The notes: generated by a model from the letters alone, not told the origin. Positions 25,868 to 35,385 are shown, counted from the first letter of the stretch. The stretch: DNA of 64,000 nt from Candidatus Woesearchaeota archaeon (GCA_013202845.1 JABMPT010000005.1:1-64000), one strand, 5' to 3'. Program-made: numbers and translations.

Positions 25868-27364
25868 ATGCAAAATAATTTGAAGCATTATGAACTGATA
25901 ATAATACTAATAATTATAATATTGTCCCTAAGCATGATAGTCCTCATCACTGAGCCAAATATCGTAGGGCTTGTAACAACAACCAGCGTAACAATCTTAA
26001 ATGTTCCACCATATCCTGTACAACTAATTTCTCCTGAAGATGAAGAGATTATTAATACCACAGAAATATTACTCGAATGGAACCCCACAACAGACCCTAA
26101 TGGAGAGCCAGTAATCAGCTATTGGCTTCGTACCAGTAACCAATCAGATTATAATAACACTATAATAAATGATTCTAACGCTACAGGAACAAACTATACA
26201 TTAAATGCGAGTGCTCTAAATTTAAGCAACACTAATTATTACTGGCAGGTTCTAGCATATGATGGTGATAATTATAGTACTAATAACACAAGAAGATTCA
26301 GATACTGCAATCTCAATCAAGGACCAAATATCAGCGAAGTTGCAGATCAAACAATGTATGTAAATGATAGATTTGTTTTGCAACTAAACGCCAGCGATCC
26401 TGATAATGATAGTATCAACTTCTTAATTACTAATCCTCTAAGAATATCTGAGGACGGACTTATAAACATAACAGTAAATACTACAGGAGAGTTTACTATA
26501 ATAGTCTTCGTCGAAGATAGTTGCGAAGAAATAGATTCCATTTCCTTTACTCTTACAGTGGAAGAGACACCAGAAACTCCATCTGGAGGTGGAGGTGGTG
26601 GAAGGATTACACAACCTATATCTGAACCTAGAGAAGAAAACATTACAAATGTAACTATTGAAGAAGTAGAAGAAAGAATAATTAAAGAAATGAACTATGT
26701 TGGTAATCTCGATATACAAGCAGAAATACTTGTTGTTGTCGAAGAAGGAGTAGAAAACATATTTACCTATGATAAAGTAAACTATACATTCACGTTAGTG
26801 CAAGTTTTTAATCCACATCCTGATAGATATTTCCTGAATTTGTTAACCGAAGAAGAAGCGCTGTTTAACAAAAAAGGAATTGCAAAAGAGTTTGATATAA
26901 CAGAGGATGGTGAACCTGACATAGTATTTAAGCTGGAAAACACCCGTCCTTTAATAGTATCAATAAAGAGGATAGAGAAAAAGAAAGAAGCTGTTATAGA
27001 GGAAGTGAAACCAGTAAAAACAGGTATAAACTATTGGTTATTACTCCTAGAAGGAGTGATAATTTTAACACTGGTCACAGCTGTTTTAGTAGAAAGAAAC
27101 ATTTTAAAGAAAAAGTTTGCGATTGCAAAATCTGGGAATTGTTTTATATTAAGAGGAGGAGAAAAAATAAAGTCAATAAAAGAGCTCCTTGAAGTAATGA
27201 GATATATGAATAATGAGATATATTTCAGCCATGTAAATCACAAGAATAATGACTTTGCTAATTGGATTAGATATGTTTTTCACAATAAAAAGCTAGCAGA
27301 ACGTATAGAAAAAGCCAAGACAAGGTTTGAAACAATAAAGATTCTGGAAGATTTCTTTAAGTAA
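25868..27364 (+). CDS. Two-TM surface protein with Ig/cadherin-like domains and cytosolic NDFANW domain
   Basis: 498 residues: N-terminal membrane segment (about 10-35); an FN3-like domain (about 45-145) and a cadherin-like domain (about 150-235) with many sequons; a poly-Gly hinge (GGGGGGR); another extracellular region; a TM (about 385-410); and a cytosolic domain (about 415-498) with FSHVNHKNNDFANWIRYVFHNKKLAERIE. That domain matches the small protein in the glucan operon. TATA AATTAAATAG is 26 nt before the ATG (leaderless). A transmembrane receptor or linker role is plausible; no enzyme motif. Confidence 0.8.
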   Translation: MQNNLKHYELIIILIIIILSLSMIVLITEPNIVGLVTTTSVTILNVPPYPVQLISPEDEEIINTTEILLEWNPTTDPNGEPVISYWLRTSNQSDYNNTIINDSNATGTNYTLNASALNLSNTNYYWQVLAYDGDNYSTNNTRRFRYCNLNQGPNISEVADQTMYVNDRFVLQLNASDPDNDSINFLITNPLRISEDGLINITVNTTGEFTIIVFVEDSCEEIDSISFTLTVEETPETPSGGGGGGRITQPISEPREENITNVTIEEVEERIIKEMNYVGNLDIQAEILVVVEEGVENIFTYDKVNYTFTLVQVFNPHPDRYFLNLLTEEEALFNKKGIAKEFDITEDGEPDIVFKLENTRPLIVSIKRIEKKKEAVIEEVKPVKTGINYWLLLLEGVIILTLVTAVLVERNILKKKFAIAKSGNCFILRGGEKIKSIKELLEVMRYMNNEIYFSHVNHKNNDFANWIRYVFHNKKLAERIEKAKTRFETIKILEDFFK

Positions 27365-27518
27365 AAAACTTTTTTTAAACAAATTCTGAAAGAAGGTATA
27401 GAAAGAACTATAAAAAAATAACATAAATAATAAAGATAACAAAGATAATAAAAATAACAAAACATACTTTCATACCGAAAATTATTTAAATAATAAAAAA
27501 TAATAATTAGATATTAGT
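27365..27518. other. AT-rich intergenic region before small ORFs
   Basis: Low-complexity A/T-rich spacer with ATAA-type repeats (27420-27465) and a 14-bp palindrome ATTATTTAAATAAT (27481-27494), which can serve as TATA box for the genes that follow. No gene, RNA or stable structure otherwise seen. Confidence 0.4.
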
Positions 27519-27614
27519 ATGGAAATAAGTATATCTATCGAGGTTTTTTGGCAAGAACATGCTAAAACCAACATAGATACTTACAGAGAGATCACAAGAG
27601 GCTGCCTTTTATGA
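27519..27614 (+). CDS. Possible 31-residue leader ORF
   Basis: Starts with MEISISIEVFW and stops in an ATGA overlap with the ribbon-helix-helix gene. AT-rich TATA-like ATTTAAATAA lies about 30 nt upstream. Too short to judge by itself; the ATGA overlap and promoter position are the only support. It may be a leader peptide or a remnant. Confidence 0.3.
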   Translation: MEISISIEVFWQEHAKTNIDTYREITRGCLL

Positions 27615-27781
27615 AGAGAGTAAATACAGAGACGAAAGCAATTAATCTCGTCCTAAGTGATAAAACCCACGATTTAGCAAAAATTTGTGCAGTTCTAAAA
27701 AAAACAACTCTAAAAGAATATATAAAAAAAGCAATAGAAGTGGCTATAGAAGAAGATAAAAAACTCTTAAAAGAACTATAA
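27611..27781 (+). CDS. Ribbon-helix-helix (CopG/Arc-type) small DNA-binding protein, missing from the ORF track
   Basis: 56 residues: a basic N-terminus and short strand (KAINLVLS), helix 1 (DKTHDLAKICAVLK), turn KTT, helix 2 (LKEYIKKAIEVAIEEDKKLLKEL). This is the size and secondary structure of an RHH dimer such as CopG or an antitoxin. GAGG lies 9 nt before the ATG. It ends 1 nt before the 925-residue surface protein gene, so they are likely cotranscribed. No toxin partner is seen nearby, so a regulator of the surface-protein unit is the better reading. Confidence 0.65.
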   Translation: MKRVNTETKAINLVLSDKTHDLAKICAVLKKTTLKEYIKKAIEVAIEEDKKLLKEL

Positions 27782-27782
27782 A

Positions 27783-30560
27783 ATGATAGATGGAACTATA
27801 AACAAATGGATTAAGAAAACAATTTTCTTAATGTGGATACTAATAATTCCATTTGTTTACTCCTCAGGCTCTGTTTGGACTGGAAGCCTAAACCCATCTG
27901 ATTCAGATATATGCGGCGCTTATCAAAACAGCACAACCATAACTGCAACAAACATACTGAATACAGAAGATGAAACACTTGTAAACCTAACAGCTACACT
28001 GATAATAGCTGAAAATGCTGGTCTAATAATAACAGAAGAAGAAGTTTTCCTAGGCAACCTCATAAATAAATCTGTTTCAAGCAACAATCCTAACTGGGAT
28101 GTGGCATGTGATAATGCAACACCAGGAAATTATACTCTTTACATTAACTATGCTTCTGCAAACGGATACACAGGAACATCAGAGAACGAGGCAGAGACAA
28201 CAATAGAAGTCCACCCAGAGCCAACAGATACAGATACAACCCCTCCAAACATCACAGCACACTCTCCAATCAGTAAAATCCTATCAACAACAACTGAAAT
28301 AAGCGTTGAAACAGATGAAGACTCAACATGTAGATATTCAACCACTGTAGGAGTATCATATGAAAATATGCAAGAGCAGCTAACAACTGTTGACAAGAGA
28401 ACACACAAAAAACTTCTCTCGCAACTGAGTGATGGTGTGAAAACATATTATATTAGATGCAAAGACACAGCAGGAAATACACTAACAGAGGATTATGAGC
28501 TTTTGTTTGAGGTAGATGCTTCTCCAACTGCAGAAGTGCAGGTGGAAAAGGAAAGCCCTCTCAAAGAGGGAAAATATGAAGTTACTTTGACAACCTCTGA
28601 AGACGTCGAGTTCAGTCCTTCACTCCAATATAAATTTGAAGGAGAAACAACAAAAAAAGAGATAGCTCTAGAAGGTTCAGGAAGTGAGTGGAAAGGAATA
28701 CTAAAGGTAGATAGTGATGACAATGATAAAACTGGAACGTTCTACTTCAGCGGAATAGACCTTATAGGAAATTCAGGGACAGCCATAACAAAAGGACAAA
28801 CATTCTTTGTTGACACAGAGGCGCCACCAATCCCTACAATCTTAGGGGAGAGTGATAAAACAACTGTGACTCTAACATTTATATATAACGATGAAGATTT
28901 CGACAATTTCAAAGTTTATCGTTCAGAAGACGAGAGCTTGATAAAAGCATGGATGATTAAAAAAACATCTTCAAAAACATACTCTGATAGAAATCTTATT
29001 GAAGGAATAACTTATTACTATGCAGTCTCTGCGGTGGATGAGGCAGGAAATGAAGGCCCAATATCTAATATAGTCACAATAACAATTCAAAAAACAGCGT
29101 ACACTCAAGAACAAGAAGAAATTTTGAGTCAAGAAGAAATACTTGAGGAAGAAGAAAAGACAATATCACCTGAAGATGTGAAGAAGATAGATAATACAAA
29201 GAATTCGATTGCTGAGAAAGAAGAAGAAATTCTTGATGCAAAAAAGATAATAGATAGCTATCAAGGATTTGAAAAAGAATTAGCAGTCATGTTAAATTTA
29301 GATAGTGTTATAGCTGAGAATCTAAATCAGTTATCGTCTCTTGAAAAAAATCTTGAGAGATTAAAGACAAACACAAATGAAGAATTAGATGAAGAGATAA
29401 GAAAGATAGACATAAAAAGCAAAGCAATAGTAAAATCAACTCCTGTAAAAATAGAAGTTGAAAACACTATCTCAACCAATCAAATAACGATGGACGAAGA
29501 TGTGAATGATATAATTATAAAAATACAAGATTGGCTAAGATTATCTGACAAACAAGTTAACAAATACACCAAAGAAAGCAAGAAACTGCAGAACAGAATA
29601 GGAATTAAGATAACAGCTAAAATAATCAAGTTATCTTATCTAGGAGGGTCAGAAGAGACCTCGTTGTTTGTGGAGAAAGAGATCATCAACAAGGAAGGAG
29701 CTGATATGAGTAACACAAAAATAGTGGAGTACATTCCAAAAGAGGTTGCTGAAAACACTAAACAAATCATCATTAGATCAGCCAATTATGAAGTGATACG
29801 AGAAGATCCAATCATTGAATGGAAGTACACAGATATTGACTCAAGAAAGATAAAATACTTGGTGAAAAATAATCCTCTCATCGCTAGCAGCAAAGAAACA
29901 AAGACATTTGTTCTTCCAGATGTTGACTTAGATAGTGGATTTAGTGGAGTAACAGGGTTTTCAATATTTGGAGAAGGAAGCGGACTTAATATCTTATCAT
30001 TAATAGTTGGCTTGTTCATTATTGCTGGACTAGCAGGATACTATGTATTTGCAGCAAAAAAAACTAAACAACTGGAGTATGAGACAGTTCATTACAAGAA
30101 GAAAGCTGAACAACCAGATCTTAATTGGGAAGCTAGAAGCGTCCAAGCAAAAGAACAACCAATCGAGGATTTAGTGGACGAATCATCCGTTATTAAAAGC
30201 CTTATCAGGCAAACAGACACTTCAATAAACAATAATAATTTTGAACTTGCAAGAAAGCTATATACCCAGATATTGCTAGCTTACAATGATCCAAATCTCC
30301 CCTCAGGAGAAAAAATGAAATATTATTATAGAATCATAAAAATTCATAATAAACTAACACTCTACAACTACATACTAAGAGCAAAATTCTATGCCAAGAA
30401 AGAAGATATAACAGGGCTAAAAGAAACTCTGGAAAAAATCAATGAGCAATATGAAAAGGTATCAGCTAGCGAGCTAGAACAGATACCATTAGTAGAACAC
30501 GCTAAAGAAACACTTAGCTATTACAATAATGCTTTAAACGGATTCCATAAGTCACTCTAG
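27783..30560 (+). CDS. Large membrane-anchored surface protein with FN3-like domains and cytosolic helical tail
   Basis: 925 residues. Signal or anchor (about 10-30), beta-rich extracellular domains including an FN3-like one (about 355-435, with YSDRNLIEGITYYYAVSAVDEAGN), a long coiled coil (about 440-560), another beta-domain, a TM segment (about 730-755, ISLIVGLFIIAGLAGYYVF-like), and a cytosolic tail of about 150 residues with TPR-like helices (LARKLYTQILLAY). An external binding part joined to an internal protein-interaction part suggests adhesion or signalling. Cotranscribed with the RHH gene. Function unproven. Confidence 0.78.
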   Translation: MIDGTINKWIKKTIFLMWILIIPFVYSSGSVWTGSLNPSDSDICGAYQNSTTITATNILNTEDETLVNLTATLIIAENAGLIITEEEVFLGNLINKSVSSNNPNWDVACDNATPGNYTLYINYASANGYTGTSENEAETTIEVHPEPTDTDTTPPNITAHSPISKILSTTTEISVETDEDSTCRYSTTVGVSYENMQEQLTTVDKRTHKKLLSQLSDGVKTYYIRCKDTAGNTLTEDYELLFEVDASPTAEVQVEKESPLKEGKYEVTLTTSEDVEFSPSLQYKFEGETTKKEIALEGSGSEWKGILKVDSDDNDKTGTFYFSGIDLIGNSGTAITKGQTFFVDTEAPPIPTILGESDKTTVTLTFIYNDEDFDNFKVYRSEDESLIKAWMIKKTSSKTYSDRNLIEGITYYYAVSAVDEAGNEGPISNIVTITIQKTAYTQEQEEILSQEEILEEEEKTISPEDVKKIDNTKNSIAEKEEEILDAKKIIDSYQGFEKELAVMLNLDSVIAENLNQLSSLEKNLERLKTNTNEELDEEIRKIDIKSKAIVKSTPVKIEVENTISTNQITMDEDVNDIIIKIQDWLRLSDKQVNKYTKESKKLQNRIGIKITAKIIKLSYLGGSEETSLFVEKEIINKEGADMSNTKIVEYIPKEVAENTKQIIIRSANYEVIREDPIIEWKYTDIDSRKIKYLVKNNPLIASSKETKTFVLPDVDLDSGFSGVTGFSIFGEGSGLNILSLIVGLFIIAGLAGYYVFAAKKTKQLEYETVHYKKKAEQPDLNWEARSVQAKEQPIEDLVDESSVIKSLIRQTDTSINNNNFELARKLYTQILLAYNDPNLPSGEKMKYYYRIIKIHNKLTLYNYILRAKFYAKKEDITGLKETLEKINEQYEKVSASELEQIPLVEHAKETLSYYNNALNGFHKSL

Positions 30561-31765
30561 AATATCTTGTTTCGTTTATACTCTTTTTTCATTCTATAGA
30601 TCAAGAACAAGATAATACCCGCTATTGCTATGTAAGAAAGTGACCACCAAGAAAAAACTCTTTTTCCAATCGCGTAGAATACAACTTCCTTTTCGTAAGT
30701 TCTTTTATCACCATAAAACACTCTTCCCCTAACAAGATATCTGCCTTCCTTAGAAGGGATGTAAGACAAGCGGAATTCCACGGTCTCATTTATAGGAACA
30801 TTAAGAGAGTCTGATTCAAGAACTCTTACTGTTTGTCTATCAAGGATTATTTCCCCTTTAAACACTGCAGAGACTGGTCTTTCACCGGTATTTTCGAATA
30901 CAGGAGTTATTATGATTTTATCACCAACCCTGTTTTGCACTTTATTTATTATTCTCAATAAAGTGCCTGAAGTAGACAAGGTTCCCACCTCTAAAACATC
31001 GAAAGTTAGCAAATCACTATCACCACAATCAGCAACAGATACATCAGTCCAATACTGATTGATTAGCAAATCATTTGTTTCAACGCTGAAGTTGAGCTTT
31101 TTTTCAACAGTTGGCAATATTTCTTCGCCTTCAAACACGAAGAATGAAACCAATTCCTCTAGCTCCTGACCCCAAATATCAATAGAGACCTCAGGTGTTA
31201 GCAAAACATTACCATCATTCTTTATTATCACTCCATACTCAACAGGCAAACCTTTCTCAGTACTCTTCACTGAGAAAGATTTGGCTCTGCAAGCTTTTAT
31301 CTCTTTATCAGTCACTGTCACAATAACTTTAACACCTATAACTATAATTGTTTGTGCACCAACAGCGACTTTTCCCTCTTCTACTTCTGTTGGCTCTGCT
31401 TCCAATGTCTTGAATATCTGAAACTCTAAGAGTGCTTCGTAATCTCCATTAGGAGTGTTTTCAGGAACTAAAACACTCAATTTAATTCTACCAGGACTAT
31501 TAACAGAACTAGTCTGTTCGGTATGTGACAAGGTGAGCCAATCAATTATTTCTCCGGACTTTGAAATCCTTACTGAAGAATTATCCTCAGAATCACTCAC
31601 AACAGATATGAAATCCTCTGCATAACCCCCTCTTAAAACATCAGAAAAGTGGATGCTTGCTGGACTAATACCTACATTTGCAGCAGACACAAACAAGCTG
31701 CATAAGGCAAAAAAGGTAACCACTAATATTATTCCTCGCATCCCTTTTTTTATCTTTGAATCCAT
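30557..31765 (-). CDS. COG1361-like surface protein with C-terminal anchor
   Basis: 402 residues: signal peptide (about 1-28), three beta-sandwich domains (one with KNDGNVLLTPEVSIDIWG, NEW3/CARDB-like), a C-terminal TM (about 372-390) and a basic tail. Last gene of a leftward unit with the 650-residue protein and the Tfx-type regulator. Converges on the 925-residue protein gene with a 4-nt overlap of ends. Likely structural envelope protein. Confidence 0.78.
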   Translation of the reverse strand: MDSKIKKGMRGIILVVTFFALCSLFVSAANVGISPASIHFSDVLRGGYAEDFISVVSDSEDNSSVRISKSGEIIDWLTLSHTEQTSSVNSPGRIKLSVLVPENTPNGDYEALLEFQIFKTLEAEPTEVEEGKVAVGAQTIIVIGVKVIVTVTDKEIKACRAKSFSVKSTEKGLPVEYGVIIKNDGNVLLTPEVSIDIWGQELEELVSFFVFEGEEILPTVEKKLNFSVETNDLLINQYWTDVSVADCGDSDLLTFDVLEVGTLSTSGTLLRIINKVQNRVGDKIIITPVFENTGERPVSAVFKGEIILDRQTVRVLESDSLNVPINETVEFRLSYIPSKEGRYLVRGRVFYGDKRTYEKEVVFYAIGKRVFSWWSLSYIAIAGIILFLIYRMKKEYKRNKIF

Positions 31766-31780
31766 TTTTAAATATTTCTA

Positions 31781-33733
31781 TTAAGTCAAAACTGTTGCAA
31801 ACTTCACAGCCCCTACACAGGTACCTCCAACTCCTGCAGGTATCCTTATAGCCCAAAAAGTGTCCTTGGTGGAGTTTAGGCTGGCATCTGTTCTCTTTGT
31901 AAGGTTAAAATTCGTTTCAACAACACTAATATTTGTTAAGTTGATCATACCAGCATCATAGACCATGATAGGGGTTAGAGCTGTTAGGTTATACTTTTCC
32001 TGTTCTATTGAAATGTTTCCCAGGGTGCAGTTCATTGCAAGACCATCACCCTCTGTATATCCATAGCCATTCACTCCAATATCTATCTCCACATTCCCAA
32101 GGTTCGTGACTGTATAGTTTATTGTTGAAGATGTCTCTCCAGTAAAGTTTGTTCCATAATCAATAGAGTCTGGAACACTGATAGCTAACAATTGATTCAT
32201 TGTTGTGGTGTTAATGCCAGATCCTATTGCATTTGAAGTATCAATTACTGTGGCATTGCAGGTCCAAGAGCCATTAGTAGCGAAATACCAGACTTGCAAG
32301 GAGCATGTGAAGTTCTTTGAGTTTCCAAAAGCTGAACCAAGAGTACAGCTAGTGTTGGTGTAATGAGTCTCGTTATTATCAACAGCTGTTGGTGATGATG
32401 TAATGTGAAAAAATGTAGCGTTAACAGCAGAGATCTCAGTTACATCATCTATGTCAGTAGCTGTTCCTGTACAATTCACTTCCCTGGTTGCTCCCGGGCT
32501 TAGATCAATCTCTTCGGAAGGGTCTGTTGTAGCATCATCAATTGACATGTTCTCTATTGTCGGAGGATTATTTGCTACAGTAGCGTTTATTTCTATGCTT
32601 CTGTTGCTGTCAAACCAATCAAAATTGCCAGCTATATCATAAGCCAAACAATTCCACGTATAGTTGCCATTTGACAGGCTTACTGTCCAGTTAGCAGAAG
32701 TATTTAGCCCTGTAACAACAGTGCTTCGATTAAGGATAAAGCTCTGGTTAGAGCTATTAGTTATATATAGACTTATATTAACAAGGTTGCTTAGGCTGTC
32801 TGCTGCAGAACAATTAAAAGCTATGTCTACAGGGTCTGATGTGTCATTATAAGCGTTGTCTGGCGGAAACTCCAGAATCGTTGTTGGAGCTGTCCTATCA
32901 ACTGTCAATGTGAAATTAGCTGTATTGTTAAACGCGCAGTTCGGCGAAGCTGCATCATCGCAGACAAGAACATTCCAGACAAAGCCGCCTTCAGGAGCAT
33001 CTGTCACATTAATCAGAAAAGGTACTCCGCTAACCAAGCCAGCTGTTATGCTCTCATTTGGCCCCCATGTACCTGAGAAATTAGTATACAGTGTAGCATT
33101 CAGTATTCCGCTGCCATCAGTCCCAGTGAAGTTGAAGCTTGCATTACCCAGAGGTATGGTTGCGCCATTTAACGGGCTAGTCAATGTTACATTTGGTGCT
33201 ATAGTGTCTGGTACTGAATAACTAACATTAAGGTATGCCGCGTCTACATAAATCGCGCCCTTTCCTCCTGGTATATTATTGTCCGCATCAAGATAGATTT
33301 TCGCACCATCAATCTTAGCCCATGTATCAAGAACTGTTGAGACATTATAACTTTGCCAACCATAAGCGGTTAAGGTAAAAGTATAAGGAGTCCATGTTGA
33401 GCCGTTCCAAAGCTGAATAAGTAATATGTCCAGTGCACTCACTTTGTATCCATAAACATATAAATAAACACTATCGATTGTGCCCGATACGCTACTATTT
33501 GTGAAATTAAAATCTCCGTATGTTTCTACATTTCTCCTATCTATCCAAACATAATGATTGGGCTCGTCTTGGGCATTTAAATAAGGCGTGGTTCCAACTG
33601 GTATCCAAGTGGTTGGAGGCTTTTCTGTACCTAACGCATCAACATAAAGAATATCTTCTGCTGCCTGTACACCTATGATCAAGGATAAGCAGAATATCAA
33701 TGTTAGCACTATCACTGCTTTTTTATTCTTCAT
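31781..33733 (-). CDS. Large secreted Ig-like surface protein
   Basis: 650 residues: signal peptide (about 1-24), an N-terminal jelly-roll-like domain (about 30-170, DNRR/lectin-like look), two Ig-like repeats with TVDRTAPTTILEFPP and TLTSPLNGATIP, and a C-terminal third paralogous to the protein at 24779. Dense in N-X-S/T sequons, so probably heavily N-glycosylated. No C-terminal anchor; ends with AKFATVLT-like sequence. Overlaps the Tfx-type gene by 4 nt (ATGA). Confidence 0.8.
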   Translation of the reverse strand: MKNKKAVIVLTLIFCLSLIIGVQAAEDILYVDALGTEKPPTTWIPVGTTPYLNAQDEPNHYVWIDRRNVETYGDFNFTNSSVSGTIDSVYLYVYGYKVSALDILLIQLWNGSTWTPYTFTLTAYGWQSYNVSTVLDTWAKIDGAKIYLDADNNIPGGKGAIYVDAAYLNVSYSVPDTIAPNVTLTSPLNGATIPLGNASFNFTGTDGSGILNATLYTNFSGTWGPNESITAGLVSGVPFLINVTDAPEGGFVWNVLVCDDAASPNCAFNNTANFTLTVDRTAPTTILEFPPDNAYNDTSDPVDIAFNCSAADSLSNLVNISLYITNSSNQSFILNRSTVVTGLNTSANWTVSLSNGNYTWNCLAYDIAGNFDWFDSNRSIEINATVANNPPTIENMSIDDATTDPSEEIDLSPGATREVNCTGTATDIDDVTEISAVNATFFHITSSPTAVDNNETHYTNTSCTLGSAFGNSKNFTCSLQVWYFATNGSWTCNATVIDTSNAIGSGINTTTMNQLLAISVPDSIDYGTNFTGETSSTINYTVTNLGNVEIDIGVNGYGYTEGDGLAMNCTLGNISIEQEKYNLTALTPIMVYDAGMINLTNISVVETNFNLTKRTDASLNSTKDTFWAIRIPAGVGGTCVGAVKFATVLT

Positions 33734-33912
33734 TTTAACCCCAGTCTCTCTGCCTCTTCCAGAGTTTGTCTTGCTTCCCTTATCTTTCTGAGAGCATTTT
33801 TTTCGAAATTAGAAACGGCTGCCTGACTTATATCAAGCTTTTTGCTAACCCCTACCTGGGTTAACTCTTTTGCTCTTAGCTCAAGAACTTCTATCTCTTT
33901 TTGTGTAAGCAT
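33730..33912 (-). CDS. Tfx-like helix-turn-helix regulator
   Basis: 60 residues, essentially one HTH: LTQKEIEVLELRAKELTQVGVSKKLDISQAAVSNFEKNALRK, the sigma-70 region-4-like fold of the archaeal Tfx family. It lacks the C-terminal domain of full-length Tfx (about 140 residues) but the frame ends cleanly in an ATGA overlap with the surface protein gene. Probably regulates its own surface-protein operon. A direct repeat lies in its promoter. Confidence 0.72.
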   Translation of the reverse strand: MLTQKEIEVLELRAKELTQVGVSKKLDISQAAVSNFEKNALRKIREARQTLEEAERLGLK

Positions 33913-33936
33913 GTTATCTCTGCGTCTCTACAAGTG

Positions 33937-33967
33937 TTATAAGTTGTATCTCTATTATAAGTTGTAT
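33937..33967 (-). promoter_or_regulatory. Direct repeats over the promoter of the Tfx-like operon
   Basis: Leftward strand: ATACAACTTATAA twice, with an 18-bp period (33955-33967 and 33937-33949). The proximal copy contains CTTATAAC about 26 nt before the ATG, the expected TATA position, so a bound regulator would block TBP. A second TATA-like element ATTTAAATATAAC lies further upstream (about 33974-33985). Confidence 0.6.
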
Positions 33968-34017
33968 TTGTTATATTTAAATCTTTCCATAAAAAAGAGA
34001 TAAAGTACAGAAATAAC

Positions 34018-35385
34018 CTAACCCTTCTTTCTCAGCGAAAGATTCAACTCTTTCAACTGCTTATCATCAACAGTAGAAGGAGCGTCAAGCATCAAGTCCT
34101 TAGCATCCTTGTTCTTCGGAAAAGCGATTACATCCCTAATAGAATCAGAGCCAGCCATTATCGCAACCAGCCTGTCAAAGCCAAAAGCAATTCCTCCATG
34201 AGGAGGAGCTCCATACTTGAAAGCATTCAACAAGAAACCAAACTTCTCTTCAGCATCTTTATCACTTATCTTCAATGCTTTGAATACTTTTTTCTGAATG
34301 TCAACCTTATGTATCCTAATAGAACCACCTGCAATTTCTTCACCATTAAGAACCAAATCATAAGCTTTTGACATTGCTTTCTCAGGCTTTTTATCTAAAA
34401 GTTTTAAAGAATCTTCATCAGGCATTGTGAATGGATGATGCACAGAAACCAATCTTTTTTCTTCTTTGCTGTATTCAAACAATGGAAACTTATTAACCCA
34501 TAAGAATGAATATTCATGCCCTCCTTTTTTCAGATGGGGTCTATCGCAGCCATACTTCTTCATGGCAGTGTGATAATCCATTCTTGGGAAAGGAGTCTTT
34601 ACATCAACATTCAGCACTTGTTTGAAAACATATTTCATCAATTTCTCAAAAGTAGAATAAATATCCTCCTCTCCAATAAAGCTCATCTCAACATCTATCT
34701 GAGTAAATTCTGGCTGTCTATCAGCACGTAAGTCTTCATCCCTGAAACATTTAACTATCTGAACATATTTATCAAAGCCAGAAACCATGAACAACTGCTT
34801 AAACAATTGTGGACTCTGTGGCAAAGCATAAAATTTTCCTTTCTGCATCCTGCTGGGAACCAAATAATCCCTGGCTCCTTCTGGTGTACTCTTAGCAATC
34901 ATAGGAGTCTCTATCTCGTAGAATCCTTCTCTATCAAAAAAATCACGAACAGCTTTAGCTACTTTATGGCGCAGAGCAATATTCTTCTGCATCAATTCAC
35001 TTCTCAGATCAAGATATCTGTATTTAAGCCTTGTCTCCTCAGTATTCTTAGGATCTCCAATTTCTAAAGGCATTGGTTCAGACTCATTCAAAACCTCTAT
35101 CTTATCAGCCTTGACCTCTATATCGCCTGCAGACTCTTTCCTAACATCCTTGTCAGGTCTCTTCTGGACTGTTCCGTGTACGAGAACAACTGATTCCTTT
35201 CTTAACTGCCCATACTTTGCAGCAAGTTCAGGATTTAGAAAAATCTGAGTCTGTCCATACCTGTCCCTCAGCCTTAGAAAACCAATCTTTCCAAATGTTC
35301 TTATCTGATGAATCCATCCACAAAGTTTGACTTTCTTGCCTACAGATTTCTTATTCAACTCTCCGCAAGTATGTGTTCTAAGCAT
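34018..35385 (-). CDS. aspS: Aspartyl-tRNA synthetase, bacterial type without GAD domain
   Basis: 455 residues. The anticodon OB-fold (about 1-110) and class II motifs are of bacterial type: PEGARDYLVPSR, LPQSPQLFKQLFMVSGFDKY, FRDEDLRADRQPEFTQID, GGIAFGFDR. Archaeal AspRS has different wording at these places. The GAD insertion of about 130 residues between YGCDRPHLK and SFLWVNKFPLFEY is missing, hence 455 and not about 590 residues. Probably gained from bacteria. With AsnRS also present, it may charge only tRNA-Asp. Confidence 0.92.
   Translation of the reverse strand: MLRTHTCGELNKKSVGKKVKLCGWIHQIRTFGKIGFLRLRDRYGQTQIFLNPELAAKYGQLRKESVVLVHGTVQKRPDKDVRKESAGDIEVKADKIEVLNESEPMPLEIGDPKNTEETRLKYRYLDLRSELMQKNIALRHKVAKAVRDFFDREGFYEIETPMIAKSTPEGARDYLVPSRMQKGKFYALPQSPQLFKQLFMVSGFDKYVQIVKCFRDEDLRADRQPEFTQIDVEMSFIGEEDIYSTFEKLMKYVFKQVLNVDVKTPFPRMDYHTAMKKYGCDRPHLKKGGHEYSFLWVNKFPLFEYSKEEKRLVSVHHPFTMPDEDSLKLLDKKPEKAMSKAYDLVLNGEEIAGGSIRIHKVDIQKKVFKALKISDKDAEEKFGFLLNAFKYGAPPHGGIAFGFDRLVAIMAGSDSIRDVIAFPKNKDAKDLMLDAPSTVDDKQLKELNLSLRKKG

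Noticed and set aside
27420-27470. Short ATAA/GATAA tandem words as a CRISPR or satellite array
   Set aside because: Repeat units are only 5-9 nt, irregular and in a very AT-rich spacer; no spacers of constant length and no cas gene.
27519-27781. Toxin-antitoxin pair
   Set aside because: The RHH protein could be an antitoxin, but the 31-residue partner lacks any toxin feature and the downstream gene is a surface protein.
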